A DNA stretch of 64,000 nucleotides. Source: Hyphomicrobiales bacterium (lineage in GTDB: Bacteria; Pseudomonadota; Alphaproteobacteria; Rhizobiales; Devosiaceae). This document shows positions 55,792 through 64,000 of this stretch, in pieces (position 1 is the first letter of the stretch; each line of letters opens with the position of its first letter). The stretch spans positions 1 to 64,000 of the forward strand of contig JAIYDI010000050.1 of assembly GCA_027487555.1 (NCBI GenBank). The letters are read 5' to 3'. The notes below the pieces were generated by a model. That model was not told where the DNA came from. It saw only the letters and a list, made by a program, of their open reading frames with translations, and made no database searches. A program made the translations under genes and the position numbers.

Positions 55792-58700
55792 GTGTATAAT
55801 TTTTGTCTCGATTCTTTTCGTCTCCTGAAGCGTCTTGATTCGGTTCTTTTGGGTACGGTCACTGCGACGGTTGGCTGGTTAGCGCCGAACGCCGACCTGG
55901 CAGCGGCGCTGAACCGCGGCCTGAGCCGCCCGGGGCGTAGCGGTCGAGTGCTTCCACAAAGGAAGCTTGCCCACCATAGACGGTTGGTCGGCCTCGGCGG
56001 CGCGGTCTCCATCTCGGCTGCGTCGATTCTCGCGGCGACTGCACCGGCTGGCGCACAGGCCGTCATCACCAGCGACACCACGCTTACCGGCGACATCAAT
56101 GGCGGCGGCCAAGGCGGCTACATGGTGATGAGCGGTACAGTGACCGTCACCGACGCGACGATCTCGGACTTCATGACCAGGGGTGGCGACGGCAGCGGCG
56201 GTGGCGCAGGCATGGGCGGCGCGTTCTTCGTCAACAACGGGGCAACGCTGGTCCTCAACAATGTGGACATGCTTCACAATACCGCCAAGGGCGGCACGGG
56301 CGGCGCGGTAGATGCGCATGGCAATGCCATCCTCACCGGCGGGGCGCTCAATGGCGGCATCCTGCAACAGGGGCAAGCCAATAGCGGTGCCGACGGCATA
56401 ACCTTGGTAGACAATGCCCTCCTGGTGGGCGACGGCGACGGCAACGGCCTCGATGGCACGATCGGCCGCAACGGGGCCAATTCCACCACCGGCATCGGCG
56501 GAAGTGGCGGTGATGGTGGCGCTGGACAGGATGGCTGGTCCACACATCCGATCCTTGTTGCCAAGGTCGCCTTCGCAACGGCCAACTACGCGGCCAAGCA
56601 GCTGGCCGTTGCCGCTGCGGCGACTTCGGTTGACCCTGGCGCGGCGGACGACGTTGTCGCCGCAGAGGCCGAGGCTCTGGAGGCGCTGACCGAACTGGGG
56701 GCCGCGACTGCTGATCTGGCGCTTTGGGAGCTGATGAATTCCGAAGGGCGCGTCGGCATTGGCGGCGACGGAGCCACTGGAGGCAATGGCGGCATCGGGG
56801 GGTTCGGCTCTGGCGGTGGCGCCGGCGGTGATGGTGGGGATGGTGGCGAAGGCGGGGGTGGCGCGCGCGACGGCTTTGGTGGCGATGGCGGCACGGGCGG
56901 CATGGGAGGTTTTGGCGCCGGTGGCGGCAGCGGCGGCAGCGGTGGTTCGGGCGAGGCTTCGGGTGGCGCCGGCGACGGCGGGCTTGCCGGTTTCGGCGGT
57001 GGCGACGGCAGCAGTGGCGTCGGCAATTCCAACCCCAGTGCGATCGGCGGCGGCGGCGGTGCCGGGCTCGGCGGTGGCATATTCGTCTATTCGGGCGGCA
57101 CATTGCTGATTCAGGGCAACACCACCTTTGCGGGAAATCGGGCCCTCGCCGGCGGCAGCTTGAATCGTGGCCTCTCCGGTGACCAGGCGGGTACCGACAT
57201 ATTCATGATGTCGGGGTCGAACGTGATCTTTGATGCTGGCGAGGGCCACGTGATCCAGGTCGATGGTGGCGGCGGCCTGTCAATTTCTGACAACACCAAG
57301 CCAAAGGATTATGCCGGCGCCAATGACGGAATGTTTGAGGGCGCCGGTATCGAGGTCAGGAGCGGCCTCACAATTCTCAACGGCACGAATACCTATGCCG
57401 GCCAGACGTATCTGACCGGCGGCGTGCTGCGCGCCAATGAGGGCGAGGGCCTGTCTTCGTACAGCAATCTGAATTTCGATGGCGGCGTGCTCGAGACCTC
57501 GGGCGACTTCACCCGTTTCCTTGGCACGCTCAACGAAGACGTGCAGTGGACGGGCTCAGGCGGTTTCTCGGCCATCGGCGATGACCTCAACGTGCGGCTC
57601 AACAATGGACGGCAGCTGACCTGGGGCTCGGGTAGTTTCGTGGCAGGCGGAGACGCCCTGTTGTTCGGCTCGGAATTCACCGATGCCGACGTGTATTTCC
57701 TCAACGCCATAAACCTCAACGGCCTGGAAGGGCGTATCATTGCCAATGCCGGCGCTGATGGCGATAGCGCCGCCTTCATGGACGGGGTCATATCCAACGG
57801 CTCTCTGATCCTCGGCGATGGCACCACAGAAGGCACGATCGTGCTCACGGCAGCCAATAGCTATGCCGGATCGACCACCGTCAAGGCAGGCACAACGCTC
57901 AAGCTGGGCAGCAATGGCAGCCTCGCCAATTCGAGCAATGTAAGCATCGATGGCGGCATAGACATCTCCGGCACGACCACTGGCGCGAGCCTGGTCACTC
58001 TTTCCGGATCGGGCGACGTCACGCTCGGCTCGAAGAACCTGACCATCACCAACGGCTCGACAGCGTTCGCGGGCGAAGTGGCCGGCAGCGGCGGACTCAC
58101 GATTTCCGGCGGCACGCAGGTGCTCTCGGGCGACAACAGCTATACCGGGGCCACCACCATCAATTCCGGCGCGACGCTGGCGCTTGCAGGAAGCGGAGAT
58201 ATCTCGGACTCCGCATCGGTTGTCGCCGACGGCACTTTCAGTATTTCCGGTACAACCGATGGCGCCAACATCAAGGCCCTGACAGGGTCAGGTGCCGTGA
58301 CGCTGGGCAGCAAGACCCTGTCGGTGACGGCCGCATCGGGCACCTTCTCTGGCCTCGTTTCGGGTTCGGGTGGCCTCGACATTGAATCTGGGTCCCAAAC
58401 CCTGTCGGGGGCAAACACCTATAGCGGGAAGACGAACATTGCCGACGATGCGAACCTGCTGCTCGCAGGCGCAGGCACGGTCGCTTCGTCATCGGAAGTC
58501 GTCGCGGATGGCACGCTCGACATTTCCGCAACCACGTCCGGCACCTCGGTCAAGACGCTTTCGGGCAGCGGCGAGGTTGCGCTCGGCGGCAAGACACTCA
58601 CGGTCACCGATGGGTCGACCACATTCGCCGGGATCATCACCGGCTCGGGCGGCCTCACCGTATCGGGTGGCCAAATGCTGCTGAGCGGCGTCAACACCCA

Positions 58701-61155
58701 TACCGGCGAAAGTCTCGTCTCGGACGGGGCAAAGCTCGGGCTCACCGGATCGGGCGCGATTGCGCAATCGTCCAAGGTCACCGTCAACGGTGAACTCGAC
58801 ATCGCCGCCGCGACCGGCCCGGTGTCGCTCGTGACGCTCGCAGGCGATGGCACCGTGACGTTGGGGGCGACATTGCTGGCCTTGACAGATGCCGACAGCA
58901 CGTTCTCGGGCGGCATTGCCGGGACAGGCGGGCTCATGATTGCAGCGGGCACGATGACTCTGACCGGCGCCAATGGCTATAGCGGCAAGACGACGGTCGA
59001 TGCCGGGGCGACGCTCGCCATCTCCGAAGCCGGCAGCATGGCCGCATCGGCGGAACTGGCGTTGTCCGGAGACCTCGATATTTCGGACGCAGCAGGCAAG
59101 GTGGATGTGAGAACCCTCTCCGGCGCCGGCGATGTCGTGCTTGGCAGCAAGACGCTCGATATCACCAACGCATCGACAACGTTCACCGGCAGCCTCGACG
59201 GCACTGGCGCCTTTGTCGTTTCGGGCGGCACGCTCGGCCTCAATGGCGTGAACTCGGCGCTCGGTGTCACCGCCAGTGGCGGCACCATCAATGTCACCGG
59301 TGGCACGATCGACGCCGGAACTTCGATTGCTGCCCTCGGCATCGTCAATGGCGGCACCATCAACACTTCGGGCGTGACGCTTTCGGGCGGTGATTCCATC
59401 CTTCACGCCACGTTCAATGAAAGCGGCAAGGTCGCCAACTTCACGCTCGGGGCGGGCACGATCATTGCCGAGGACAACGAGACGCTGCTGGTAGTCGACC
59501 GGGGCGGCGCTGGCAGCGACGGCATCGTCAATCTCGTCATCGACTCCGGTCAGTCGGCGAATGGTGACATTCTTGACAGTGGCGTAAAGAGCGGCAACGG
59601 CGCCACCAGTGTGACGGTCAAGGCCGGGTCGAGCTGGCAGGGCCTCGCTGAAGTCTCCGGCTTCGACATTGAAACCGGCGCATCGGTTGTGTTCGACGAT
59701 GGCAGCACAATCGACGGGTCCCTCTCCGCGGCGGCCGGCTCGACCCTGTTCGGCGGCACGGTCTTTGCGCCGCTGACCGTTACCGGAACGGTGGAGATCG
59801 ACAATGGCGCCATTACCGGCAACATCTATATCGAGGGCGATCTGGCGCTCAACGGCCTCATTTCGCCCGGTGCATCGCCCGGCGCAGTGTCGGTCGGTGG
59901 CGACGTCAACGCCCTGTCTGAAGCCAATTCCAAGCTCGAAGTGGTCTTCGGGACCGCTACCCCTGTGGCCGGCATCACGCATGACCAGATCAATATCGGC
60001 GGTGATGTCACCGGCGCGCTGCCAGTCGAGTTGGCCCGCTACAATGTGACGCGCGGCACGGCGCTCGGCAATCTCGCCGATATCGAGTTGATGCGCATCG
60101 GTGGTGACATCACCGGGTCGATCACGCAGGTCAACCGCTTCACGCAGAACGGCCGTGAGCTGTTCCTCACCGAGACATCTCGCGTCAGCTCCGACAGCGA
60201 CATCGTCATCCATAGCGGGCTGACGGAGCAGCAGTTCTTCGGCGACACCGTCACCGTAGTGGGGCTCGAGAGCGTGGTGCAGGACGAGACCTATGCGCTC
60301 GCTACCCTACCCTCAGCGCTGAATTCCACTGCTGATATTGTGATGGGCACTTATGCCGATCGGCAAGGCGCCGCAGAGCGGGCGGGCGAGTCCGGCGGCT
60401 GGGTGCGTGGCGGGTACTCGTCGCTCGATATCGACAGTGGCGTCGACCGGACCAATGGGGTTGCCTATTCGCAGGCGGGCGTCCGACTGGGCGACATGGG
60501 TGGCTTCACCGCAAGCGTTCTTGGTGGCTTCGGGGCGCTGACCAGCGATGTCACAACAGAACTCGGCATTGCAAAGGTCGCTGGCACGGTGATGAGCGGT
60601 GGCGGCGAGCTGAGCTGGACGGGCGAGCATGCCTATGTGGACGCAGCAGGCCAGTATGGATTTGGCAGTGTGACCGTAACGCCGACCGATGCCAGTGCGC
60701 TGACGATCGACAGCCAGACACTGTCGGGCGTAATCGAAGCTGGCGTCATCATCGGCGATGACATTACCAGCGTCACACCTTGGGTGCAGCTGGCATACGC
60801 CAAGTCGAGCTTCTCAAACATGCAGAGCCAATGGGTCGACGCGGTGGGCTACACCGACGGGCAGTCGACGGTGGTACGAGCCGGAGTCCGGGTGGACGCT
60901 GATCTCGATGGCTTCCTGCCATATGCCGGGCTTGCGGTGGCCTATGACCTCAATGACGCGCAGTCGGTCGTGGTCGACACATTCGAGTTCGGCACGGACG
61001 GTGGCGGCTCGCGGGCTGAACTTGTGGCCGGGTTCAGCACCAATCTCGGCGGCAACATGGCCCTGTCGGGCGACTTCAAGGGCAGCTACGGCCTTGAAGC
61101 GGGCGACGCCGCCGTTGGCTACCAGGGCACGGCCGGCCTCAAGGCCTATTGGTAA
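55792..61155 (+). CDS. Giant autotransporter (type Va) with PATR-type repeats
   Basis: The 1787-residue protein has an unusually long basic N-region (about 75 residues) before the signal peptide core VSISAASILAATAPAGAQA. A Gly-rich block (about 320-415, GGDG/GGNG/GGFG units) comes next, then five tandem 93-residue passenger repeats (685-1149), a linker with SPGASPGAVSVGGDV, and a C-terminal autotransporter beta-barrel (about 1530-1787) ending in the aromatic residue Trp. The repeats contain the PATR phrases LSGANTYSGKT and GSGGLTISGGT. The passenger should form a beta-helix on the cell surface, as adhesin-like proteins do. GTG at 55792 is seven bases after GGAG; the frame is open to 55753. 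Confidence 0.93.
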   Translation: MYNFCLDSFRLLKRLDSVLLGTVTATVGWLAPNADLAAALNRGLSRPGRSGRVLPQRKLAHHRRLVGLGGAVSISAASILAATAPAGAQAVITSDTTLTGDINGGGQGGYMVMSGTVTVTDATISDFMTRGGDGSGGGAGMGGAFFVNNGATLVLNNVDMLHNTAKGGTGGAVDAHGNAILTGGALNGGILQQGQANSGADGITLVDNALLVGDGDGNGLDGTIGRNGANSTTGIGGSGGDGGAGQDGWSTHPILVAKVAFATANYAAKQLAVAAAATSVDPGAADDVVAAEAEALEALTELGAATADLALWELMNSEGRVGIGGDGATGGNGGIGGFGSGGGAGGDGGDGGEGGGGARDGFGGDGGTGGMGGFGAGGGSGGSGGSGEASGGAGDGGLAGFGGGDGSSGVGNSNPSAIGGGGGAGLGGGIFVYSGGTLLIQGNTTFAGNRALAGGSLNRGLSGDQAGTDIFMMSGSNVIFDAGEGHVIQVDGGGGLSISDNTKPKDYAGANDGMFEGAGIEVRSGLTILNGTNTYAGQTYLTGGVLRANEGEGLSSYSNLNFDGGVLETSGDFTRFLGTLNEDVQWTGSGGFSAIGDDLNVRLNNGRQLTWGSGSFVAGGDALLFGSEFTDADVYFLNAINLNGLEGRIIANAGADGDSAAFMDGVISNGSLILGDGTTEGTIVLTAANSYAGSTTVKAGTTLKLGSNGSLANSSNVSIDGGIDISGTTTGASLVTLSGSGDVTLGSKNLTITNGSTAFAGEVAGSGGLTISGGTQVLSGDNSYTGATTINSGATLALAGSGDISDSASVVADGTFSISGTTDGANIKALTGSGAVTLGSKTLSVTAASGTFSGLVSGSGGLDIESGSQTLSGANTYSGKTNIADDANLLLAGAGTVASSSEVVADGTLDISATTSGTSVKTLSGSGEVALGGKTLTVTDGSTTFAGIITGSGGLTVSGGQMLLSGVNTHTGESLVSDGAKLGLTGSGAIAQSSKVTVNGELDIAAATGPVSLVTLAGDGTVTLGATLLALTDADSTFSGGIAGTGGLMIAAGTMTLTGANGYSGKTTVDAGATLAISEAGSMAASAELALSGDLDISDAAGKVDVRTLSGAGDVVLGSKTLDITNASTTFTGSLDGTGAFVVSGGTLGLNGVNSALGVTASGGTINVTGGTIDAGTSIAALGIVNGGTINTSGVTLSGGDSILHATFNESGKVANFTLGAGTIIAEDNETLLVVDRGGAGSDGIVNLVIDSGQSANGDILDSGVKSGNGATSVTVKAGSSWQGLAEVSGFDIETGASVVFDDGSTIDGSLSAAAGSTLFGGTVFAPLTVTGTVEIDNGAITGNIYIEGDLALNGLISPGASPGAVSVGGDVNALSEANSKLEVVFGTATPVAGITHDQINIGGDVTGALPVELARYNVTRGTALGNLADIELMRIGGDITGSITQVNRFTQNGRELFLTETSRVSSDSDIVIHSGLTEQQFFGDTVTVVGLESVVQDETYALATLPSALNSTADIVMGTYADRQGAAERAGESGGWVRGGYSSLDIDSGVDRTNGVAYSQAGVRLGDMGGFTASVLGGFGALTSDVTTELGIAKVAGTVMSGGGELSWTGEHAYVDAAGQYGFGSVTVTPTDASALTIDSQTLSGVIEAGVIIGDDITSVTPWVQLAYAKSSFSNMQSQWVDAVGYTDGQSTVVRAGVRVDADLDGFLPYAGLAVAYDLNDAQSVVVDTFEFGTDGGGSRAELVAGFSTNLGGNMALSGDFKGSYGLEAGDAAVGYQGTAGLKAYW
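57844..59238 (+). repeat. Five tandem 279-base repeats in the autotransporter
   Basis: Each unit encodes exactly 93 residues, starting LSGxNxYxG and ending GSGGLxISGGTxx. The starts are at 57844, 58123, 58402, 58681 and 58960. The units have diverged in sequence but not in length, so the array is old and its period is constrained. A partial sixth start (LNGVNSALG) follows. Confidence 0.88.
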
Positions 61156-61165
61156 TGTGCATGGG

Positions 61166-61198
61166 ACCAGACCTCACCGGCAATGGCGGGGGTCTGGT
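61166..61198 (+). terminator. Hairpin after the autotransporter
   Basis: Perfect eight-base arms ACCAGACC / GGTCTGGT, with further pairing inside the loop, begin 11 bases after the stop. No T-run follows, so it is a weak or factor-dependent terminator. Confidence 0.5.
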
Positions 61199-61360
61199 TC
61201 ACCACCCGCAGCGAATGTCGGGCGGTGCCCCTGATCAGGACTTTGCGGTAAGGCCGGCGCCAATGGTCGGGTTTCCTCTCTAGGGTGAATTGCGCTAGAG
61301 GTGGCGCGCTGGATGGCGGAAAACAGGCCGTCGGTTCAACGTCACGGAGCATTCCCCCAG

Positions 61361-63109
61361 ATGAGCGATAGCACTGCTCGGCCTCTGGTTCAGCCAAAGG
61401 GCAATGTCTTTGCGCTCCTTGCGGACTATTGGCCGTGGATCGCGCTCCTTGTCGTACTGACTATCCTGGCCAACAGCCTCAATCTCGTCGTACCGCGGAT
61501 TATCTCCGACGCCGTCGACGAGATTGGCAAACCGAGCCTGTCGATCAGCGGGCTGGTGTTCGAGTTCGCGGCGGTGGCGGCGGGCATATTCGTGCTGACG
61601 TACCTGCAGGCGATCGTCCAGACCTTCACGTCGGAGCGCGTCGCACGCGACCTGCGCGTGCGGCTTGTCGGCAAGATCGCGCAACAGGATTTTGCCTATG
61701 TGCAGACAACCTCACCGTCGCGACTATTGACGAACCTGACCTCTGACGTCGATGCAATCAAGTCGTTCATCTCTCAGGCGATTGCGTCTATCGTCTCGTC
61801 GGCTTTCCTCATCGTCGGGGCGAGCGTGCTGCTGCTGCTGCTCAACTGGCAATTGGCGCTGCTTGTGCTCGCGGTCGTACCGGTGATTGCGCTGACATTC
61901 TTCTTCGTGCTGCGCAAGGTGCGGAAGCTTTTCCGCAAGTCGCAGGCGGCGATCGACTGGCTCAACCGGGTGATCAATGAGTCGATACTCGGTGCGGCGC
62001 TGATCCGGCTGCTCAATTCGCAGGCCTACGAATACGACAAGTTCCTCTCGGCAAACACGGAAGCGTGGGACATCGGCTTCCAGGTGGTCAGGTTATTCTC
62101 GGCGCTGGTGCCGGCGATCACCTTTTGCACCAACCTGGCCACACTCGCCATCGTCGCCTTTGGCGGCCATCTGGTCATTTCGGGCGGCATGACGCTCGGC
62201 GCCTTCACGGCGTTCAATTCCTACCTTTCCATACTGATTTTCCCGATCCTCGTGATCGGGTTCATGACCAATGTGGTGGCGCAGGCCACGGCCTCCTACG
62301 ACCGGATCATCGGCGTTCTGGAGGCTGCGGCACCCAAGGTGACGGGCAGCCGGATTATGTCGCTCAGCGGCGAGATCTCGGTCGAGAACCTGACCATCCG
62401 GTATGGGCACCGCACGATACTGGAGAATGTCAGCTTTGCGGCAGCCCCCCGGACACGGACAGCAGTGATCGGGCCCACCGCTGCCGGCAAGACGCAACTG
62501 CTCTATGCGATGACGGGGCTGCTTGAGCCGGATGCCGGGGTGGTCAGTTACGATGGCGTACCGATTGCTTTGCTCGACAAGCAATCGCTTCATACTCAGG
62601 TCGGACTGGTTTTCCAGGACAGCGTAACCTTCAATATCAGCTTGCGCGAGAACATCGCGTTCTCAAGCCATGTCGATGATGCAAGCCTGAGGAAAGCGAT
62701 CGCTGCGGCCGAACTCTCCGACTTCATAGCAGCGCTGCCCGACGGCCTCGATACGATCGTGTCGGAGCGGGGCACCAGCCTGTCGGGTGGCCAGAAGCAG
62801 CGCATAATGTTGGCGCGCGCGCTGGCGCTCAACCCGCGGATCCTGCTGCTGGACGACTTCACCGCGCGCGTCGATATCCGCACCGAGCGGCAGATCCTGG
62901 GCAATGTGCGGCGGCAATACCCTGACATCACGTTGATCTCGGTGACACAGAAGATCGCGCCGGTAGAGGACTATGACCAGATCATCCTGCTGATGGAAGG
63001 CAAGATGCTGGCAAGGGGCACACATCGCGAGCTGCTCGCGCGGTCGCCGGAATATGTACAGATCTTCGCGTCGCAGCAGAGTACTGAAGACTATGAACTA
63101 CAGGCTTGA
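61361..63109 (+). CDS. ABC exporter subunit with degenerate catalytic site
   Basis: This 582-residue half-transporter has six membrane helices (about 20-300) and an ATPase domain with Walker A GPTAAGKT, signature LSGGQ and Walker B ILLLDDF. The residue after the Walker B Asp, normally a catalytic Glu, is Asp here (LLLDDFTARVD). This is the pattern of the non-hydrolysing half of heterodimeric exporters such as TM287/288. The partner follows with a 17-base overlap. ATG at 61361 (MSDSTARPLVQPKGNVF) is used; the frame is open to 61301. Substrate unknown: drug, lipid or peptide. Confidence 0.92.
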   Translation: MSDSTARPLVQPKGNVFALLADYWPWIALLVVLTILANSLNLVVPRIISDAVDEIGKPSLSISGLVFEFAAVAAGIFVLTYLQAIVQTFTSERVARDLRVRLVGKIAQQDFAYVQTTSPSRLLTNLTSDVDAIKSFISQAIASIVSSAFLIVGASVLLLLLNWQLALLVLAVVPVIALTFFFVLRKVRKLFRKSQAAIDWLNRVINESILGAALIRLLNSQAYEYDKFLSANTEAWDIGFQVVRLFSALVPAITFCTNLATLAIVAFGGHLVISGGMTLGAFTAFNSYLSILIFPILVIGFMTNVVAQATASYDRIIGVLEAAAPKVTGSRIMSLSGEISVENLTIRYGHRTILENVSFAAAPRTRTAVIGPTAAGKTQLLYAMTGLLEPDAGVVSYDGVPIALLDKQSLHTQVGLVFQDSVTFNISLRENIAFSSHVDDASLRKAIAAAELSDFIAALPDGLDTIVSERGTSLSGGQKQRIMLARALALNPRILLLDDFTARVDIRTERQILGNVRRQYPDITLISVTQKIAPVEDYDQIILLMEGKMLARGTHRELLARSPEYVQIFASQQSTEDYELQA

Positions 63110-64000
63110 CCAGCGCGACCCGAACCAGAGCGAGAGACTGACGGCTTCCCTCGGCCGGCTGATGCCGGTGATGCGGGGTGAAGGTCGGCGGATCGCACTG
63201 GCGCTGACGGCTATCCTCGTCACCTCCGCGGCATCGCTGTCAGCTCCCGTCGTGATCGGACATATCGTCGATACGGTAATCACGGCGGCCGACTATGCGG
63301 GGCTCGCCATGTGGTCGCTGCTGCTGCTCGCGATCTTTCTCGTCGGCCTGGTCTCGAGCTATCTGCAGACCCGCACCATGGGTGGCGTCGGACGGCGCAT
63401 CCTGTTCAATCTCAGGAACGCCATCTTCACCAAGCTGCAGGAACTGCCGGTCGCGTTCTTCAACCAGAACCGAGCCGGCGACCTGATCTCGCGCATCAAC
63501 AACGATACCGACAAGCTGAACCAGTTCTTCGCGCAGGCGCTGGTGCAGTTCCTCGGTAATGCGTTCCTGATCATCGGCGCCGGCGTGCTGCTGCTGGTGC
63601 TCGATGTCCGACTGGGTGTCGTCGCGCTGCTTCCAGCGGTACTTGTGCTGGTGGTGACACAGCTGCTCGGGGCGTGGGTAAAGCGCATCACCTATCAGAG
63701 CCTGACGACGATGGGCGGGCTGAGTGGCGAGATCCAGGAAAGCCTTGCAAATTTCAAGGTGATCGTGGCGTTCAATCGGCTGGATTTCTTCCGCGATCGC
63801 TTCGCGGCAGCCAATGACGCCAACTATGCGGCATCGGTGAAGGCCGGCATCGCGAGCAGCATCTTCGTGCCGCTCTATGCACTCGCCTCGACGCTCGGAC
63901 AATTGGTAGTACTTGCCTATGGCATCGTGCTCATTGCGGATGGGCAGCTGACTGTCGGCCTGCTGATCGGCTTCCTGCTCTATGTGACGAGCTTCTACAC
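63093..64000 (+). CDS. Second ABC exporter subunit (runs off the right edge)
   Basis: The frame from ATG 63093 is open to the end of the window (302 residues seen). It encodes the transmembrane half of an ABC exporter: RIALALTAILVTSAASLSAP, the coupling segment LQELPVAFFNQNRAGDLISRINNDTD, and QFLGNAFLIIGAGVLLLVLD. The ATPase domain is outside. It overlaps the first subunit by 17 bases, so the two should form a heterodimer, and this subunit would carry the active consensus ATP site. Confidence 0.92.
   Translation, partial: MNYRLDQRDPNQSERLTASLGRLMPVMRGEGRRIALALTAILVTSAASLSAPVVIGHIVDTVITAADYAGLAMWSLLLLAIFLVGLVSSYLQTRTMGGVGRRILFNLRNAIFTKLQELPVAFFNQNRAGDLISRINNDTDKLNQFFAQALVQFLGNAFLIIGAGVLLLVLDVRLGVVALLPAVLVLVVTQLLGAWVKRITYQSLTTMGGLSGEIQESLANFKVIVAFNRLDFFRDRFAAANDANYAASVKAGIASSIFVPLYALASTLGQLVVLAYGIVLIADGQLTVGLLIGFLLYVTSFY

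Noticed and set aside
57844-59238. Repeat array considered as CRISPR
   Set aside because: The repeats are 279 bases long, adjacent without spacers and encode protein in one frame.
58489-60213. A long minus-strand open frame (574 codons) and several shorter ones across the autotransporter
   Set aside because: They arise from the repetitive, codon-biased passenger sequence. They have no recognisable domains and no start signals.

Overview
The window is high-GC DNA from an alphaproteobacterium, most likely a Devosia-like member of the Hyphomicrobiales. The grounds are the block clpB - DUF4167 gene - prmC - prfA - ptsP - lysC on one strand, two invasion-associated-locus-B (IalB) proteins in tandem, a RpoH-type promoter at clpB, and intergenic palindromic repeats of the kind common in this order. 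The assignment is inference from gene content, not from a database search.

Layout. Positions 1-580 hold a possible stable-RNA-type promoter pointing off the left edge. Positions 579-15400 are core genome: an M23 cell-wall peptidase, two small VOC/YciI proteins, a DUF2189 membrane protein, then the minus-strand block clpB, DUF4167, prmC-prfA (overlapping), ptsP, lysC and an LprI/DUF3298-type secreted protein. Positions 15500-27500 are metabolic: an MhqD/MhqO-like quinone-detoxification pair, a hydroxypyruvate-isomerase-like protein with pncB, an SDR epimerase overlapping a GntR/FCD regulator that diverges from a galactonate-dehydratase-like enzyme, a ROK regulator, two IalB proteins, an ATP-grasp protein and a GH27 alpha-galactosidase. 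An initiator tRNA-Met with promoter and terminator lies at 27.6-27.8 kb. Positions 27.9-43.7 kb mix small enzymes and regulators: aldo-keto reductases, two paralogous esterases, a DUF599 protein, a GGDEF-degenerate EAL phosphodiesterase, the bfd-bfr iron-storage pair, a TPR/O-GlcNAc-transferase-like protein, a TetR-controlled SDR/DoxX pair and a LysR regulator.

From about 43.8 kb rightward the DNA becomes accessory and in part decayed. There is an aldo-keto reductase followed by a frameshifted drug-efflux MFS gene, an intact ECF42-type sigma factor with its DGPF/YciI partner, two overlapping glycosyltransferases, an AT-rich gap, then a scar (50.7-54.5 kb) holding pieces of a DUF6671 gene, a sugar ABC transporter, an IS3-family transposase and the C-terminus of a tyrosine integrase. 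That scar abuts the 3' end of tRNA-Pro(CGG), which suggests an old, mostly deleted integrated island. After tRNA-Gln(TTG) comes a 1787-residue autotransporter with a glycine-rich block and five exact-length 93-residue repeats. A heterodimeric ABC exporter follows, and its second subunit runs off the right edge.

The points most worth a second look are: two genes with no ATG/GTG/TTG start whose only plausible start is a CTG overlapping the upstream stop codon (prmC and the SDR epimerase); a VOC gene interrupted by one amber codon; the multiply frameshifted MFS gene; the ECF42-DGPF pair with a candidate autoregulatory -35 box; and the exact 93-residue repeat array of the autotransporter. I did not see a CRISPR array or a recognisable defence system.
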